A stretch of 64,000 nt of DNA from Chitinophagales bacterium (GTDB lineage Bacteria; Bacteroidota; Bacteroidia; Chitinophagales; UBA8649), in the NCBI GenBank assembly GCA_020635975.1, contig JACJYT010000002.1, positions 310,001 to 374,000 on the forward strand, written 5' to 3'. Made by a program: the position numbers and the translations under genes. How positions within the stretch are numbered: the first letter of the stretch is position 1; every line of letters begins with the position of its first letter. Shown in pieces: positions 55,501 to 62,574 of this stretch. Below the pieces are notes generated by a model that worked only from the letters and a program-made list of their open reading frames with translations, was not told the DNA's origin and made no database searches.

Positions 55501-57555
55501 AGTATTACGTATACGCCAAACACGAATTACTTTGGTAATGATTCATTTATCTACGAAGTGTGTGATTTAGGTTCACCTATTCTATGCGATACGGCAATCG
55601 TGACAATATCTATTGAAGGAGTTATTGACACCTCATTCGTTACCATTGAAGAAGATAGCACGGTGTTATTATGTACTACTAATTTTATAAATGTTGGCGG
55701 ACCAATCGATAACATTCAAATATGCGCTGCCCCTAACAATGGTACTATTGCGCCAAGTTTCTTACCATGTCTTAACTACACTCCAGACAACAATTATGTT
55801 GGTATGGATACAATTTGTGTGATTAGCTGCTTCGGAGCTATTTGTGATACCTCCGTATTTGTTATTGATATCACTCCTGTTAATGATACCATTATAGCTA
55901 ATGATGATTTTGCAAATACCCTAGAGGATCAAAGTGTAGTGATTGATTTGACCGTAAATGATTTGGATCCAGATGGATTAGTGGATACAGCATCCATCGT
56001 AATTACTTCGAATCCTATTAACGGAGGAACTTTAGTAGTAAATGCAGATGGAACTGTAGTTTATACTCCAGCTCCTGATTTCGTTGGCTTGGATCAATTC
56101 ACTTATTCTGTTTGTGATTTTGGTGTTCCAGTATTATGTGATGAAGCGCTAGTAACAATTACTGTTCTTAGTCAACCAGACACATCAATCTATACTGTGC
56201 CAGAGGATAGTTTAGTAATTATATGCACTAATGATCTTACCAATTTTGCAGATCCTATAGATAACATTCAAATATGTGCTAATCCAACAAACGGTACTTT
56301 GACACCTTCATTCGTGCCTTGTGTAAGCTACATGCCGAATCCAAATGAATTAGGACCAGATAGTTTCTGTGTAATAAGTTGTGCTAATGGATTCTGTGAT
56401 ACCAGTTATATTATCATCAATGTAATTCCTAAAAATGATGGACCAACTGCCATCGATGAGAATGTTTCAACAACGGAGGATACACCAATTGATATCTTAA
56501 TTTTAGCTAACGACTTTGACTCAGATGGTTTGATAGATTCTACTTCGGTAACTATAGTTAGTGGACCAAGTAACGGATCACTAGTTATCGATCCACTTAC
56601 AGGGCTAGTTACTTATACTCCAAATGCTAATTTTGTAGGAACGGATAGTTTTATCTATAGTGTTTGTGATGATGGAACTCCAGTTTTGTGTGATGAAGCA
56701 CTAGTAACTATTACTATTCTGCCGGAAACAGATACTATCTATGTTTCGGTTCCAGAGGATGGAGAAATAGACATTTGTACGGATGTGAATTTGAATTTTG
56801 CTAATCCAATTACGGGTATTAGCTTGTGCGATCTGCCAGAAAACGGCGATGTTGCGCCTAGCTTTATACCATGTGTTACCTATACGCCTGGAGCTGATTT
56901 TAGCGGTTTCGATACGCTTTGTGTTATCACATGCGCAGGTCTAATTTGCGATACAAGTATAGTTATTATAGAGGTAGTGCCAGTTCCAGATGAACCAATT
57001 GTTGCTGTGGAGGATACCGTAATTTTGGAGATAGCGGAAATAGCTAGTTTTAATGTTTTTGATAATGATTCATTAAATGATCAAGCTATTGAAACAGTGG
57101 TTAACATTTTGCTAGCTCCTATTAATGGTTCTGTAGAATTGGGATCAAATGGAGTAGCCCTGTATACCCCTTTTACAGATGCAGCGCAAGCAGACAGTTT
57201 CCTTTATACCGTATGTCAATACCTAGTAGATGGTGAAGAATTGTGTGATACCGCATGGGTATATATTTTTGTTGGAGGAGATATTATTATTCCTGAAGGC
57301 TTTACTCCGAACGGTGATGGCTTAAACGATGCTTTTATCATACCTAATTTACAAGTTGTGTATCCGGGAGCAAGTTTAAAAATATTTAACCGCTGGGGTG
57401 ATGAAGTTTACAATAGCAGAGGAGCTTATCTAAGCGATTGGAAAGGAGATAATTTTAATGGAAATCAGTTACCTGATGGTACTTATTTCTACATTTTAGA
57501 ATTGAATAATGACGCAAAAGAAAGTATTGCTTCTTATGTGGTAATTTATAGATAA
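46588..57555 (+). CDS. Giant repeat surface protein with type B T9SS (gliding-motility-type) C-terminus
   Basis: About 3655 residues from ATG 46588, chosen because it gives a signal peptide (RVFLFSLFSLFIPLLSFA) and lies downstream of a good promoter. Order: a unique N-terminal region (residues about 40-520) with YCKNWTIRTPCNGCPGG; a divergent cadherin-like repeat (48148-48444); 23 cadherin/Big_9-like repeats of exactly 100 aa (48445-55344), each with STNEDTPVTVDVLNNDSD, ATGEITYTPDANF and a CX9C pair; then alternating divergent domains (55345-57279); and a CHU_C type B T9SS domain (57280-57552) starting IIIPEGFTPNGDGLNDAF. It should be displayed on the cell surface as a long adhesin. Followed by PorP/SprF and OmpA-type genes. 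Confidence 0.92.
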   Translation: MSKIYYLPRFIANGVLRNLNRVFLFSLFSLFIPLLSFAEGSAQLNPNASDLALIQVNSASFGPGIAYVGAPDIERLYFSIENPTSELVYFGFALPYTVNGVATTNAFGFQVRNSAGTVVHGPFTINNSNVNITGTEAARQTLSANGPNVLGAGGYSVTATSGPNFIYIFNPASFGAGDYYVEIGTVSGGVLNFSTADQYFRHFDITVTNNPATARINGRAYCKNWTIRTPCNGCPGGGTFDRSFTGKVYIYEDSGFVSSIDFASATFAGLGFELAFNSTGPNSGGTVADNRKSVEGLSTLPVYKVFLNDPDITLYPSGPVGSVLDGPRAVYNGACVSSNICFEYTVSEPGIIELLLDFDQASGAGLYDPGTADVLLVGEAIGSGPISGCVAWDGLDGLGSPVSDISGLTFELNYSQAPTHFMMYDVERVNPGFALIPERPFISGYVADFFHDSENIPDNPLVGTTNKLELNGCSPYCQEWNLNTGSPANGFGESNTINSWWYGNRISSVQVAASQPNCPPIANNDLVSTNEDTPVTVDVLNNDTDTESAIDTVFILSNPSNGSLGTPNPITGEIVYTPNPEFSGTDVFTYVICDAGVPEPVYCDTATVTISVNAINDAPVATDDNASTNEDTPVTVDVLNNDSDVDGNLVPSSVAEVTAPANGTTSVNPATGEITYTPDANFNGVDSFTYVVCDDGTPLPAMCDTATVVVTVVAVNDNVVAVDDAETTDEDTPVTVDVLNNDSDVDGNLVPSSVAEVTAPANGTTSVNPATGEITYTPDANFNGTDSFTYVVCDDGTPLPSTCDTATVVITINAINDAPVSLDDASSTNEDTPVTVDVLNNDSDVDGNLDPSSVAEVTAPANGTTSVNPATGEITYTPNANFNGVDSFTYVVCDDGTPLPAMCDTATVVVTVVAVNDNVVAVDDAATTDEDTPVTVDVLNNDSDVDGNLVPSSVAEVTAPTNGTTSVNPATGEITYTPDANFNGTDSFTYVVCDDGTPLPSTCDTATVVITINAINDAPVATDDNASTNEDTPVTVDVLNNDSDVDGNLVPSSVAEVTAPTNGTTSVNPATGEITYTPDANFNGVDSFTYVVCDDGTPLPAMCDTATVVVTVVAVNDNVVAVDDASSTNEDTPVTVDVLNNDSDVDGNLVPSSVAEVTAPTNGTTSVNPATGEITYTPDANFNGVDSFTYVVCDDGTPLPSTCDTATVVITINAINDAPVATDDNGSTNEDTPVTVDVLNNDSDVDGNLDPSSVAEVTAPANGTTSVNPATGEITYTPDANFNGVDSFTYVVCDDGTPLPAMCDTATVVVTVVAVNDNVVAVDDASSTNEDTPVTVDVLNNDSDVDGNLVPSSVAEVTAPTNGTTSVNPATGEITYTPNANFNGTDSFTYVVCDDGTPLPSTCDTATVVITINAINDAPVATDDNASTNEDTPVTVDVLNNDSDVDGNLVPSSVAEVTAPANGTTSVNPATGEITYTPDANFNGVDSFTYVVCDDGTPLPAMCDTATVVVTVVAVNDNVVAVDDAATTDEDTPVMVDVLNNDSDVDGNLDPSSVAEVTAPANGTTSVNSATGEITYSPNLGYLGLDSFTYVVCDDGTPLPSTCDTATVVVTIAPINDQPVALDDSASTNEDTPVTVDVLNNDSDVDGNLVPSSVAEVTAPTNGTTSVNPATGEITYTPDANFNGVDSFTYVVCDDGTPLPSTCDTATVVITINATNDNVLAVDDAATTDEDTPVIVDVLNNDSDVDGNLDPSSVAEVTAPVNGTTSVNPATGEITYTPDVNFNGTDSFTYVVCDDGTPLPSTCDTATVVVTIAPINDQPVALDDSASTNEDTPVTVDVLNNDSDVDGNLDPSSVAEVTAPTNGTTSVNPATGEITYTPDANFNGVDSFTYVVCDDGTPLPAMCDTATVVVTVVAVNDNVVAVDDAETTDEDTPVTVDVLNNDSDVDGNLVPSSVAEVTAPANGTTSVNPATGEITYTPNANFNGTDSFTYVVCDDGTPLPSTCDTATVVITINAINDALVALDDASSTNEDTPVTVDVLNNDSDVDGNLVPSSVAEVTAPTNGTTSVNPATGEITYTPDANFNGVDSFTYVVCDDGTPLPAMCDTATVVVTVVAVNDNVVAVDDAETTDEDTPVTVDVLNNDSDVDGNLVPSSVAEVTAPANGTTSVNPATGEITYTPDANFNGVDSFTYVVCDDGTPLPSTCDTATVVVTIAPINDQPVALDDSASTNEDTPVTVDVLNNDSDVDGNLDPSSVAEVTAPMNGTTSVNPATGEITYTPDANFNGVDSFTYVVCDDGTPLPAMCDTATVVVTVVAVNDNVVAVDDAATTDEDTPVTVDVLNNDSDVDGNLVPSSVAEVTAPTNGTTSVNPATGEITYTPNANFNGTDSFTYVVCDDGTPLPSTCDTATVVITINAINDALVALDDASSTNEDTPVTVDVLNNDSDVDGNLDPSSVAEVTAPTNGTTSVNPATGEITYTPDANFNGVDSFTYVVCDDGTPLPAMCDTATVVVTVVAVNDNVVAVDDAETTDEDTPVTVDVLNNDSDVDGNLVPSSVAEVTAPANGTTSVNPATGEITYTPDANFNGVDSFTYVVCDDGTPLPSTCDTATVVVTIAPINDQPVALDDSASTNEDTPVTVDVLNNDSDVDGNLDPSSVAEVTAPTNGTTSVNPATGEITYTPDANFNGVDSFTYVVCDDGTPLPAMCDTATVVVTVVAVNDNVVAVDDAATTDEDTPVTVDVLNNDSDVDGNLVPSSVAEVTAPANGTTSVNPATGEITYTPDANFNGVDSFTYVVCDDGTPLPSTCDTATVVVTIAPINDQPVALDDSASTNEDTPVTVDVLNNDSDVDGNLVPSSVAEVTAPANGTTSVNPATGEITYTPNANFNGVDSFTYVVCDDGTPLPSTCDTATVLLTILPVNDPPIAIGDSETTLEDTPIDILVLINDSDLEGPLDTTTVNVLTGPMNGTVVLNSDGSITYTPNTNYFGNDSFIYEVCDLGSPILCDTAIVTISIEGVIDTSFVTIEEDSTVLLCTTNFINVGGPIDNIQICAAPNNGTIAPSFLPCLNYTPDNNYVGMDTICVISCFGAICDTSVFVIDITPVNDTIIANDDFANTLEDQSVVIDLTVNDLDPDGLVDTASIVITSNPINGGTLVVNADGTVVYTPAPDFVGLDQFTYSVCDFGVPVLCDEALVTITVLSQPDTSIYTVPEDSLVIICTNDLTNFADPIDNIQICANPTNGTLTPSFVPCVSYMPNPNELGPDSFCVISCANGFCDTSYIIINVIPKNDGPTAIDENVSTTEDTPIDILILANDFDSDGLIDSTSVTIVSGPSNGSLVIDPLTGLVTYTPNANFVGTDSFIYSVCDDGTPVLCDEALVTITILPETDTIYVSVPEDGEIDICTDVNLNFANPITGISLCDLPENGDVAPSFIPCVTYTPGADFSGFDTLCVITCAGLICDTSIVIIEVVPVPDEPIVAVEDTVILEIAEIASFNVFDNDSLNDQAIETVVNILLAPINGSVELGSNGVALYTPFTDAAQADSFLYTVCQYLVDGEELCDTAWVYIFVGGDIIIPEGFTPNGDGLNDAFIIPNLQVVYPGASLKIFNRWGDEVYNSRGAYLSDWKGDNFNGNQLPDGTYFYILELNNDAKESIASYVVIYR
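48148..48444 (+). repeat. Divergent first copy of the 300-bp repeat (297 bp)
   Basis: Same domain type as the array but changed in most positions outside VSTNEDTPVTVDVLNND and TYVICDAG. It caps the array at its N-terminal side. Confidence 0.85.
48445..55344 (+). repeat. 23 tandem repeats of exactly 300 bp in the giant gene
   Basis: Every unit keeps the same length with no indel, and the same landmarks recur every 300 bp from 48481 to 55081. Units alternate: odd units end PLPAMC-DTATVVVTVVAVNDN, even units PLPSTC; exceptions are units 11 and 23 (PLPSTC). Long identical stretches include 52921-53246 with 54121-54446 (+1200 bp), 54253-54515 with 54853-55115 (+600 bp) and about 51942-52274 with 54342-54674 (+2400 bp). 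Confidence 0.93.
55345..57279 (+). repeat. Alternating two-type divergent domain block in the giant gene
   Basis: Seven degenerate domains: A-type (cadherin-like; starts 55345, 55891, 56443, 56996) and B-type (starts about 55627, 56177, 56729). Each B-type carries six cysteines in the same order, ending with CVIxC and CDTS motifs. The two types strictly alternate A-B-A-B-A-B-A before the sorting domain. Confidence 0.75.
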
Positions 57556-57583
57556 AATCGTATTTAACTCAAATTTTATAGAA

Positions 57584-58603
57584 ATGAAAAGAGTAATAAT
57601 AATAATATTTTGTGCTTTGCTTACGGTTGAGCTTTGGTCTCAGCAAGATGCACAATACTCATTTTACATGTTTAATAATGTGTACTTTAATCCTGCCTAT
57701 ACCGGAAAAAAGGAAGCCTTGCATTTTGAGGTTTTACATAGAGAACAATGGCGATTCTTTAATGTTGGAGATAAAATTGAAGGAGCTCCTCAATCAACTT
57801 CTTTGAGCATACATTCTCCATTTAAAAGAAGTAATAATGCTTTGGGCTTTAATTTCCACAACGACATAATAGGTCCGTATAAGACCTTTGATTTAGGAAT
57901 TAATTATGCTTATCGTATTCCTGTTGGAAGTAGACTCAAATTGTCCTTTGGTGTTAAAGCGAACTATAAGTTGTATCAAGTTTCTAATGTAGATTTTTTA
58001 GATGCGGGTGATCAAGTGGCTTCTCAGCTAAATTCTTTTCCTAATATTAACACCTTCAATTTTGGGGCTGGAGTTTACTTGTGGAATAGAAATGATAAAT
58101 TCTATGTGGGCTTTTCGGTGCCCCACTTGCTAAACAATAAATTGTATCATGATCAATCTGTAGGGGATGGCAACTCTGCTCAAGAGTATCAACATTATTT
58201 CATAACAGCGGGATTAGTTGCTGGAAAAGCAAATAGCAATTTTAAATTTTATCCTTCTTTCATGATGAAATTAGTTAAAAATTCGCCAATGGATTTAGAT
58301 CTTAATGCCAATTTCTTGCTTTATAATAGACTTTGGTTAGGCGCTGGATACCGATTTGGTGGCAACTATTATGTAGACAATGAGAAAGTAAAACTTGGCA
58401 AAGGTTCTGCGGTGATAGGTATGATTAAGCTTTTGGTAGTAGAGAATTTAGAAATAGGATATGCCTATGATTACACAACTTCAGACCTTGGCTCTTACCA
58501 AAATGGCTCTCACGAGTTTCTTGTAAACTTCAAGTTGAATAGAAAGAATCCGAGCATAGACGGTTTAAGAATTACGACGCCTAGATACATTAATTATTTC
58601 TAA
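57584..58603 (+). CDS. PorP/SprF family outer-membrane protein
   Basis: The 339-aa protein has a signal peptide and the PorP/SprF hallmark start QQDAQYSFYMFNNVYFNPAYTG in pieces, REQWRFF and APQSTSLSIHSPF, followed by a beta-barrel pattern of alternating strands (GFNFHNDIIGPYKTFDLGINYAYRI in pieces) to the end. SprF-type proteins partner with a T9SS type B substrate and help secrete or anchor it. It starts 28 nt after the giant gene and precedes an OmpA-type gene by 19 nt, so the three form an operon. Confidence 0.92.
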   Translation: MKRVIIIIFCALLTVELWSQQDAQYSFYMFNNVYFNPAYTGKKEALHFEVLHREQWRFFNVGDKIEGAPQSTSLSIHSPFKRSNNALGFNFHNDIIGPYKTFDLGINYAYRIPVGSRLKLSFGVKANYKLYQVSNVDFLDAGDQVASQLNSFPNINTFNFGAGVYLWNRNDKFYVGFSVPHLLNNKLYHDQSVGDGNSAQEYQHYFITAGLVAGKANSNFKFYPSFMMKLVKNSPMDLDLNANFLLYNRLWLGAGYRFGGNYYVDNEKVKLGKGSAVIGMIKLLVVENLEIGYAYDYTTSDLGSYQNGSHEFLVNFKLNRKNPSIDGLRITTPRYINYF

Positions 58604-58622
58604 TAAAGGAAATTTAAGAATT

Positions 58623-60890
58623 ATGAATAAGAACCCTAAAATTTTATTAATTGTCTTACTTACTTTTTTCTTCTTCGCAGAATCTTTTGCGCAAAGAGGC
58701 GTAAAATTAGGAGATAAGTACGTTCAGAAGTTTGATTTTTTAAGTGCTATTAATGAATATCAATCCGCCTACGATAAAGACGCAAATAATGTTGAAGCTG
58801 TAAAAGGCTTAGCTAGTTGCTATAGACATTTAGGTATGTTTACCGAAAGTGAAATTTGGTATAGCAAGCTAGTAGAACTTCAACCAGAAGAAGTGAAAAA
58901 TAGATTTTACTACTCTCAAGCTTTAATGAGTACCAAAAAATATAACAAAGCTTTGGCAAGTTGGGAAGCTTACATGTCGGCAACTAATGAAGCTTATGTT
59001 TCCAACATTATTGATGGTTTTGAATATTTGGATAAGCTATCCATACCAGATCCGTCAGTGGAAATAAAAAATGCGGAGAATTTGAATACTCCTGCTTCAG
59101 ATTTTGGGGCTTCTTTTATGACTTTTGTAGAATTGACTTTTTGCTCTACTCGACCAGAATCGAAAGGATTGGCTGATAATTGGACGCACGAAAAATATAC
59201 CGACATTTATTATTCGAAAGTGAGTTTTGAAAATCAAAGTGTCCCAACAAAATTCAAAAATGACCAATATAATGGGGTATTTCATGATGGGCCAGTTATG
59301 TTTTATGAGCGCAGCATGTATCTTACTAGAAGTCAATACAAGAGACATCGATTAAGCAAATCAAAAGAAGATAAAACCGTTAATCTAGAAATGTTACAAG
59401 TAAATTTGGACGTAAGATCTCCAAAATTAAAATTATATGCACAAGGTTTTGATTTTAATAATAAAGAATATTCGGTAGCTCACCCAAGTATATCTGCCGA
59501 CGGGAATATGCTGATCTTTTCAAGTGATTCGAAAGTTTTCGATAAATCTTATGGAGGGACAGATTTATTCATGATAGTAAAAGAAAATGGAGTTTGGTCG
59601 CAGCCAAGAAATTTAGGTCCAATGATTAACACTCCAGCTGATGAGGAGTATCCTTTTTTTACTTCTCAGAATGAGATATTCTTTGCTTCAGATGGTCATT
59701 ATGGCTTAGGTGGATTAGATATTTACTCGAGTCGTTTAGAAGGAAATAATTGGTCGAAACCGCGGAACTTGGGTGCACCAATCAACACGTCATTTGACGA
59801 TTTTAACTATGTTTACAATGAGGAAAGTCAGCTAGGTTTTCTAAGTTCAAATAGACCTGGAGGAAAGGGCTCTGATGATATTTATACATTTAGATATACC
59901 GATAATAAGAATTTCAATTCTTTGAGAGTGAATGTTTTAGTCTATAATGAAAAAACATTAGAAGCTTTAGAAGAAAGTCAAGTGGAACTTTCCAAATGTA
60001 GTGATGGAATTTACTATACGAATGATAGAGGGAATGCACGTTTATCCATAGATCCATTTAGTACTTGTAGTTTAAATGTTTCTTTAGATGGTTATATTCC
60101 AAAAGCAAAGGTTTTCTCCGTTTTTGATCAAGATGTGAATATTGAGATTCCTTTACGCAAAGTAACGGATAATGCTTGCGAGCTGAAAGTATGTGTATTA
60201 GATAAGAATACCAAGTCTGCAATTCCAGGGGTTACGGTTAAAATTATTAGCAAAGTAGAAGGAAGTACTTATGTGGCAGCTACGGATAAAGATGGTTGTG
60301 CAAAGTTTCTTGGTATTCTTCCAGATAATAGTTACGACATTATTGCTTCTAAGGAAGTAATGGGACAAAAACAAATGTACCTTGCCGTGACCGACCAAGT
60401 GATTACCAACGGAGTGGATTGTCCTTCTCTATTGAGCAAGGACTTATATCTAGAATACGTGCAACTTGGAGTGCCTTACGTAATAGAAAATATTTATTAT
60501 GATTTGGATAAGTACTTTATACGTCCAGATGCAGCAGTAGAGCTGAATAAAATAGTGGAACTAATGAAAAACAATCCAACTATAGAAATAGAATTGGGTT
60601 CTCATACCGATTGTCGCCAAACTGCCGCATATAACCAAAACTTATCTAATAATAGAGCTAAAGCAGCTGTAGAATACATTGTAAGTAAGGGAATAAAAGC
60701 TTCTAGATTAACTTGGAAGGGTTATGGAGAAACGCAACTAGTGAATTCTTGTGCTTGTGAATGTGAAAAGGCAGTAGGAGAAATTGGATTAAGAGCATTT
60801 AGAGATTGTGAAGATAGTCAGGTTCAGAATTGCAGTGATAGTCAACATCAAAGCAATAGACGAACTGAATTTAAGATCACTAAGTTTTAA
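58623..60890 (+). CDS. PD40/OmpA-family protein (TPR, WD40-like, CarboxypepD_reg, OmpA), PorE-like
   Basis: The 755-aa protein starts with a signal peptide and a TPR-like helical repeat (about 30-130; FLSAINEYQSAYDKDANN), then PD40 beta-propeller units (AHPSISADGNMLIFSSD, GGTDLFMIVKENGVWSQP, GGLDIYSSRLEGNNWSKP, about 270-440), a carboxypeptidase-regulatory-like domain (about 450-620) and an OmpA peptidoglycan-binding domain (about 625-755; IYYDLDKYFIRPDA, NNRAKAAVEYIVSKGI, NRRTEFKITKF). The OmpA domain has an insertion with extra cysteines. In the T9SS such a protein links the outer-membrane complex to the cell wall. It closes the giant-adhesin operon. Confidence 0.9.
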   Translation: MNKNPKILLIVLLTFFFFAESFAQRGVKLGDKYVQKFDFLSAINEYQSAYDKDANNVEAVKGLASCYRHLGMFTESEIWYSKLVELQPEEVKNRFYYSQALMSTKKYNKALASWEAYMSATNEAYVSNIIDGFEYLDKLSIPDPSVEIKNAENLNTPASDFGASFMTFVELTFCSTRPESKGLADNWTHEKYTDIYYSKVSFENQSVPTKFKNDQYNGVFHDGPVMFYERSMYLTRSQYKRHRLSKSKEDKTVNLEMLQVNLDVRSPKLKLYAQGFDFNNKEYSVAHPSISADGNMLIFSSDSKVFDKSYGGTDLFMIVKENGVWSQPRNLGPMINTPADEEYPFFTSQNEIFFASDGHYGLGGLDIYSSRLEGNNWSKPRNLGAPINTSFDDFNYVYNEESQLGFLSSNRPGGKGSDDIYTFRYTDNKNFNSLRVNVLVYNEKTLEALEESQVELSKCSDGIYYTNDRGNARLSIDPFSTCSLNVSLDGYIPKAKVFSVFDQDVNIEIPLRKVTDNACELKVCVLDKNTKSAIPGVTVKIISKVEGSTYVAATDKDGCAKFLGILPDNSYDIIASKEVMGQKQMYLAVTDQVITNGVDCPSLLSKDLYLEYVQLGVPYVIENIYYDLDKYFIRPDAAVELNKIVELMKNNPTIEIELGSHTDCRQTAAYNQNLSNNRAKAAVEYIVSKGIKASRLTWKGYGETQLVNSCACECEKAVGEIGLRAFRDCEDSQVQNCSDSQHQSNRRTEFKITKF

Positions 60891-60908
60891 CTAATGAAGG
60901 TATAATGG

Positions 60909-60940
60909 AGAGGGGTGCAGAAATGTATCCCTCTTTTTTT
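60909..60940 (+). terminator. Intrinsic terminator after the OmpA-type gene
   Basis: Stem AGAGGG/CCCTCT with a larger loop, followed by a run of eight T. It lies 18 nt after the stop and ends the three-gene adhesin operon. Confidence 0.7.
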
Positions 60941-61139
60941 TAGTCCAAATTGTCTTTTATCAGCTTGTCGCACGAAGAAAAGCTGAAGAAATCGGAATCT
61001 TAAATTCGCATGCTATAGTACAGCTTTGCTTGCAATGGATGTGAAAGTGAAGTAATTGATAAGCAGTGATTTTGAATTGGATTAGATTTTCGATGGCGCA
61101 ATTCAGCTTGAAGAGTTTTAATACTAAAAAATAAGAACT

Positions 61140-61147
61140 TACCTTTG
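61140..61147 (+). promoter_or_regulatory. Candidate -7 box for the phosphohexomutase gene
   Basis: TACCTTTG fits TAnnTTTG and lies 17 nt before ATG 61165. The preceding 61000-61139 holds no ORF of note and no clear -33. Confidence 0.35.
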
Positions 61148-61164
61148 TAAAATAAAATTGACTA

Positions 61165-62565
61165 ATGGATAAAATTAAGTTTGGAACGGATGGTTGGAGA
61201 GCAATTATTGCAGATACCTACACAGTAGCTAATGTTGCTAGAGTAGCTAAAGCAACCGCCCTTTGGGTAAAAGGAATGAGCGAAAATCCTTCGATTGTTT
61301 TGGGTTATGATTGTCGCTTTGGTGGTTCTATGTTTGCCGAAGTGGTGATTAATATTATGGCTTCAGAAAATGTCAAAGTATATTATGATAGGAATTTTGT
61401 ATCTACTCCAATGATTTCCTTAGCTGCAAATAAATTAAAGAGCACAGCAGGTGTCATACTTACCGCTAGTCACAATCCTCCTAGCTATAATGGCTATAAA
61501 TTGAAATCTAATTACGGCGGACCAACAATTCCTGCTGAAATACAAAAGGTAGAAGATTTAATTCCAACTGAGCAAGCTAGCAAAGAATTTGATTTCGAGC
61601 TTTTGCAAAAAGAAGGCAAGCTGGAATATCACGATTTTGAAGAAATGTATTACCAGCATGTGCTTTCTAGTTTCGACATGGAGAGCATTATAAACTCGAA
61701 ATTTACACTTGCTTACGATGCGATGTATGGAGCGGGACAAAGAATTTTACCTCGATTGTTGCCAAATGCGGTAACATTGCATTGCGATTATAATCCCGGC
61801 TTTAAAGGTCAAGCACCAGAGCCTATTCACAAAAATTTACAGGAATTCTCTGAACTTATAAAGAATGATGATAGCTTAGCCATTGGTTTAGCTAACGATG
61901 GAGATGCAGATAGAATAGGACTATATAATAGCAAAGGGGAGTTTATTGATGCTCACCACATTATTTTGTTGTTAATACATATTCTTCATAAGTACAAAAA
62001 AATGACAGGTAAGGTTGTAATTGCATTTTCTGTATCGCCAAAAATTAAAAAGATGTGCGCAGCTTATGGTATTGAGTGTCAGGTTACCCCAATTGGATTT
62101 AAGCATATTGCCCAGATTATGGTAGAGGAGGATGTACTAGTAGGTGGAGAAGAAAGTGGAGGTATTGCCGTAAAAGGACATATTCCAGAAAGAGATGGAA
62201 TCTGGGATGGTTTGGTTATTTTGGAACACATGGCTAAAAGTGGAACTTCCTTAGAAAGTTTAATTGAAGAAGTATATGAAGTAGTAGGTGCTTTCTCTTA
62301 TAATAGAAATGATTTACATTTAACGGAAGAAAAGAAATTGTCGATTATTGATCATTGCAAGAATGGATTTTATACTGCTTTTGGAAGTTTTCCAATAGAA
62401 AGTACGGAGGATATAGATGGCTTTAAATATCATCTGGGAAATGATAGAAACTTAATGATTAGAGCTTCTGGCACGGAACCTGTTCTTCGAGTTTATGCAG
62501 AGGCCGAAAGCCCTGAAATGGTGGAGAAAATTCTAAGCGAAGCAAAAGCGGTATTACTTTCTTAA
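61165..62565 (+). CDS. Phosphoglucomutase/phosphomannomutase family phosphohexomutase
   Basis: The 466-aa enzyme interconverts hexose-1-phosphate and hexose-6-phosphate. It has the alpha-D-phosphohexomutase blocks: start FGTDGWRAIIADTYT, active-site serine loop ILTASHNPPSYNGYK, metal-binding NDGDADRIGL, GEESGGIAVKGH as the sugar-binding loop and RASGTEPVLRVYAEA as the phosphate loop. It could serve glucose (PgcA/PGM), mannose or glucosamine (GlmM); by sequence it looks like the PGM/PMM group of Bacteroidota. It lies in a separate transcription unit after the giant operon. Confidence 0.92.
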   Translation: MDKIKFGTDGWRAIIADTYTVANVARVAKATALWVKGMSENPSIVLGYDCRFGGSMFAEVVINIMASENVKVYYDRNFVSTPMISLAANKLKSTAGVILTASHNPPSYNGYKLKSNYGGPTIPAEIQKVEDLIPTEQASKEFDFELLQKEGKLEYHDFEEMYYQHVLSSFDMESIINSKFTLAYDAMYGAGQRILPRLLPNAVTLHCDYNPGFKGQAPEPIHKNLQEFSELIKNDDSLAIGLANDGDADRIGLYNSKGEFIDAHHIILLLIHILHKYKKMTGKVVIAFSVSPKIKKMCAAYGIECQVTPIGFKHIAQIMVEEDVLVGGEESGGIAVKGHIPERDGIWDGLVILEHMAKSGTSLESLIEEVYEVVGAFSYNRNDLHLTEEKKLSIIDHCKNGFYTAFGSFPIESTEDIDGFKYHLGNDRNLMIRASGTEPVLRVYAEAESPEMVEKILSEAKAVLLS

Positions 62566-62574
62566 TTTGAATTT

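Noticed and set aside
60960..61139. Possible small RNA or gene before the phosphohexomutase
   Set aside because: No ORF, strong hairpin or promoter pair could be supported by eye.
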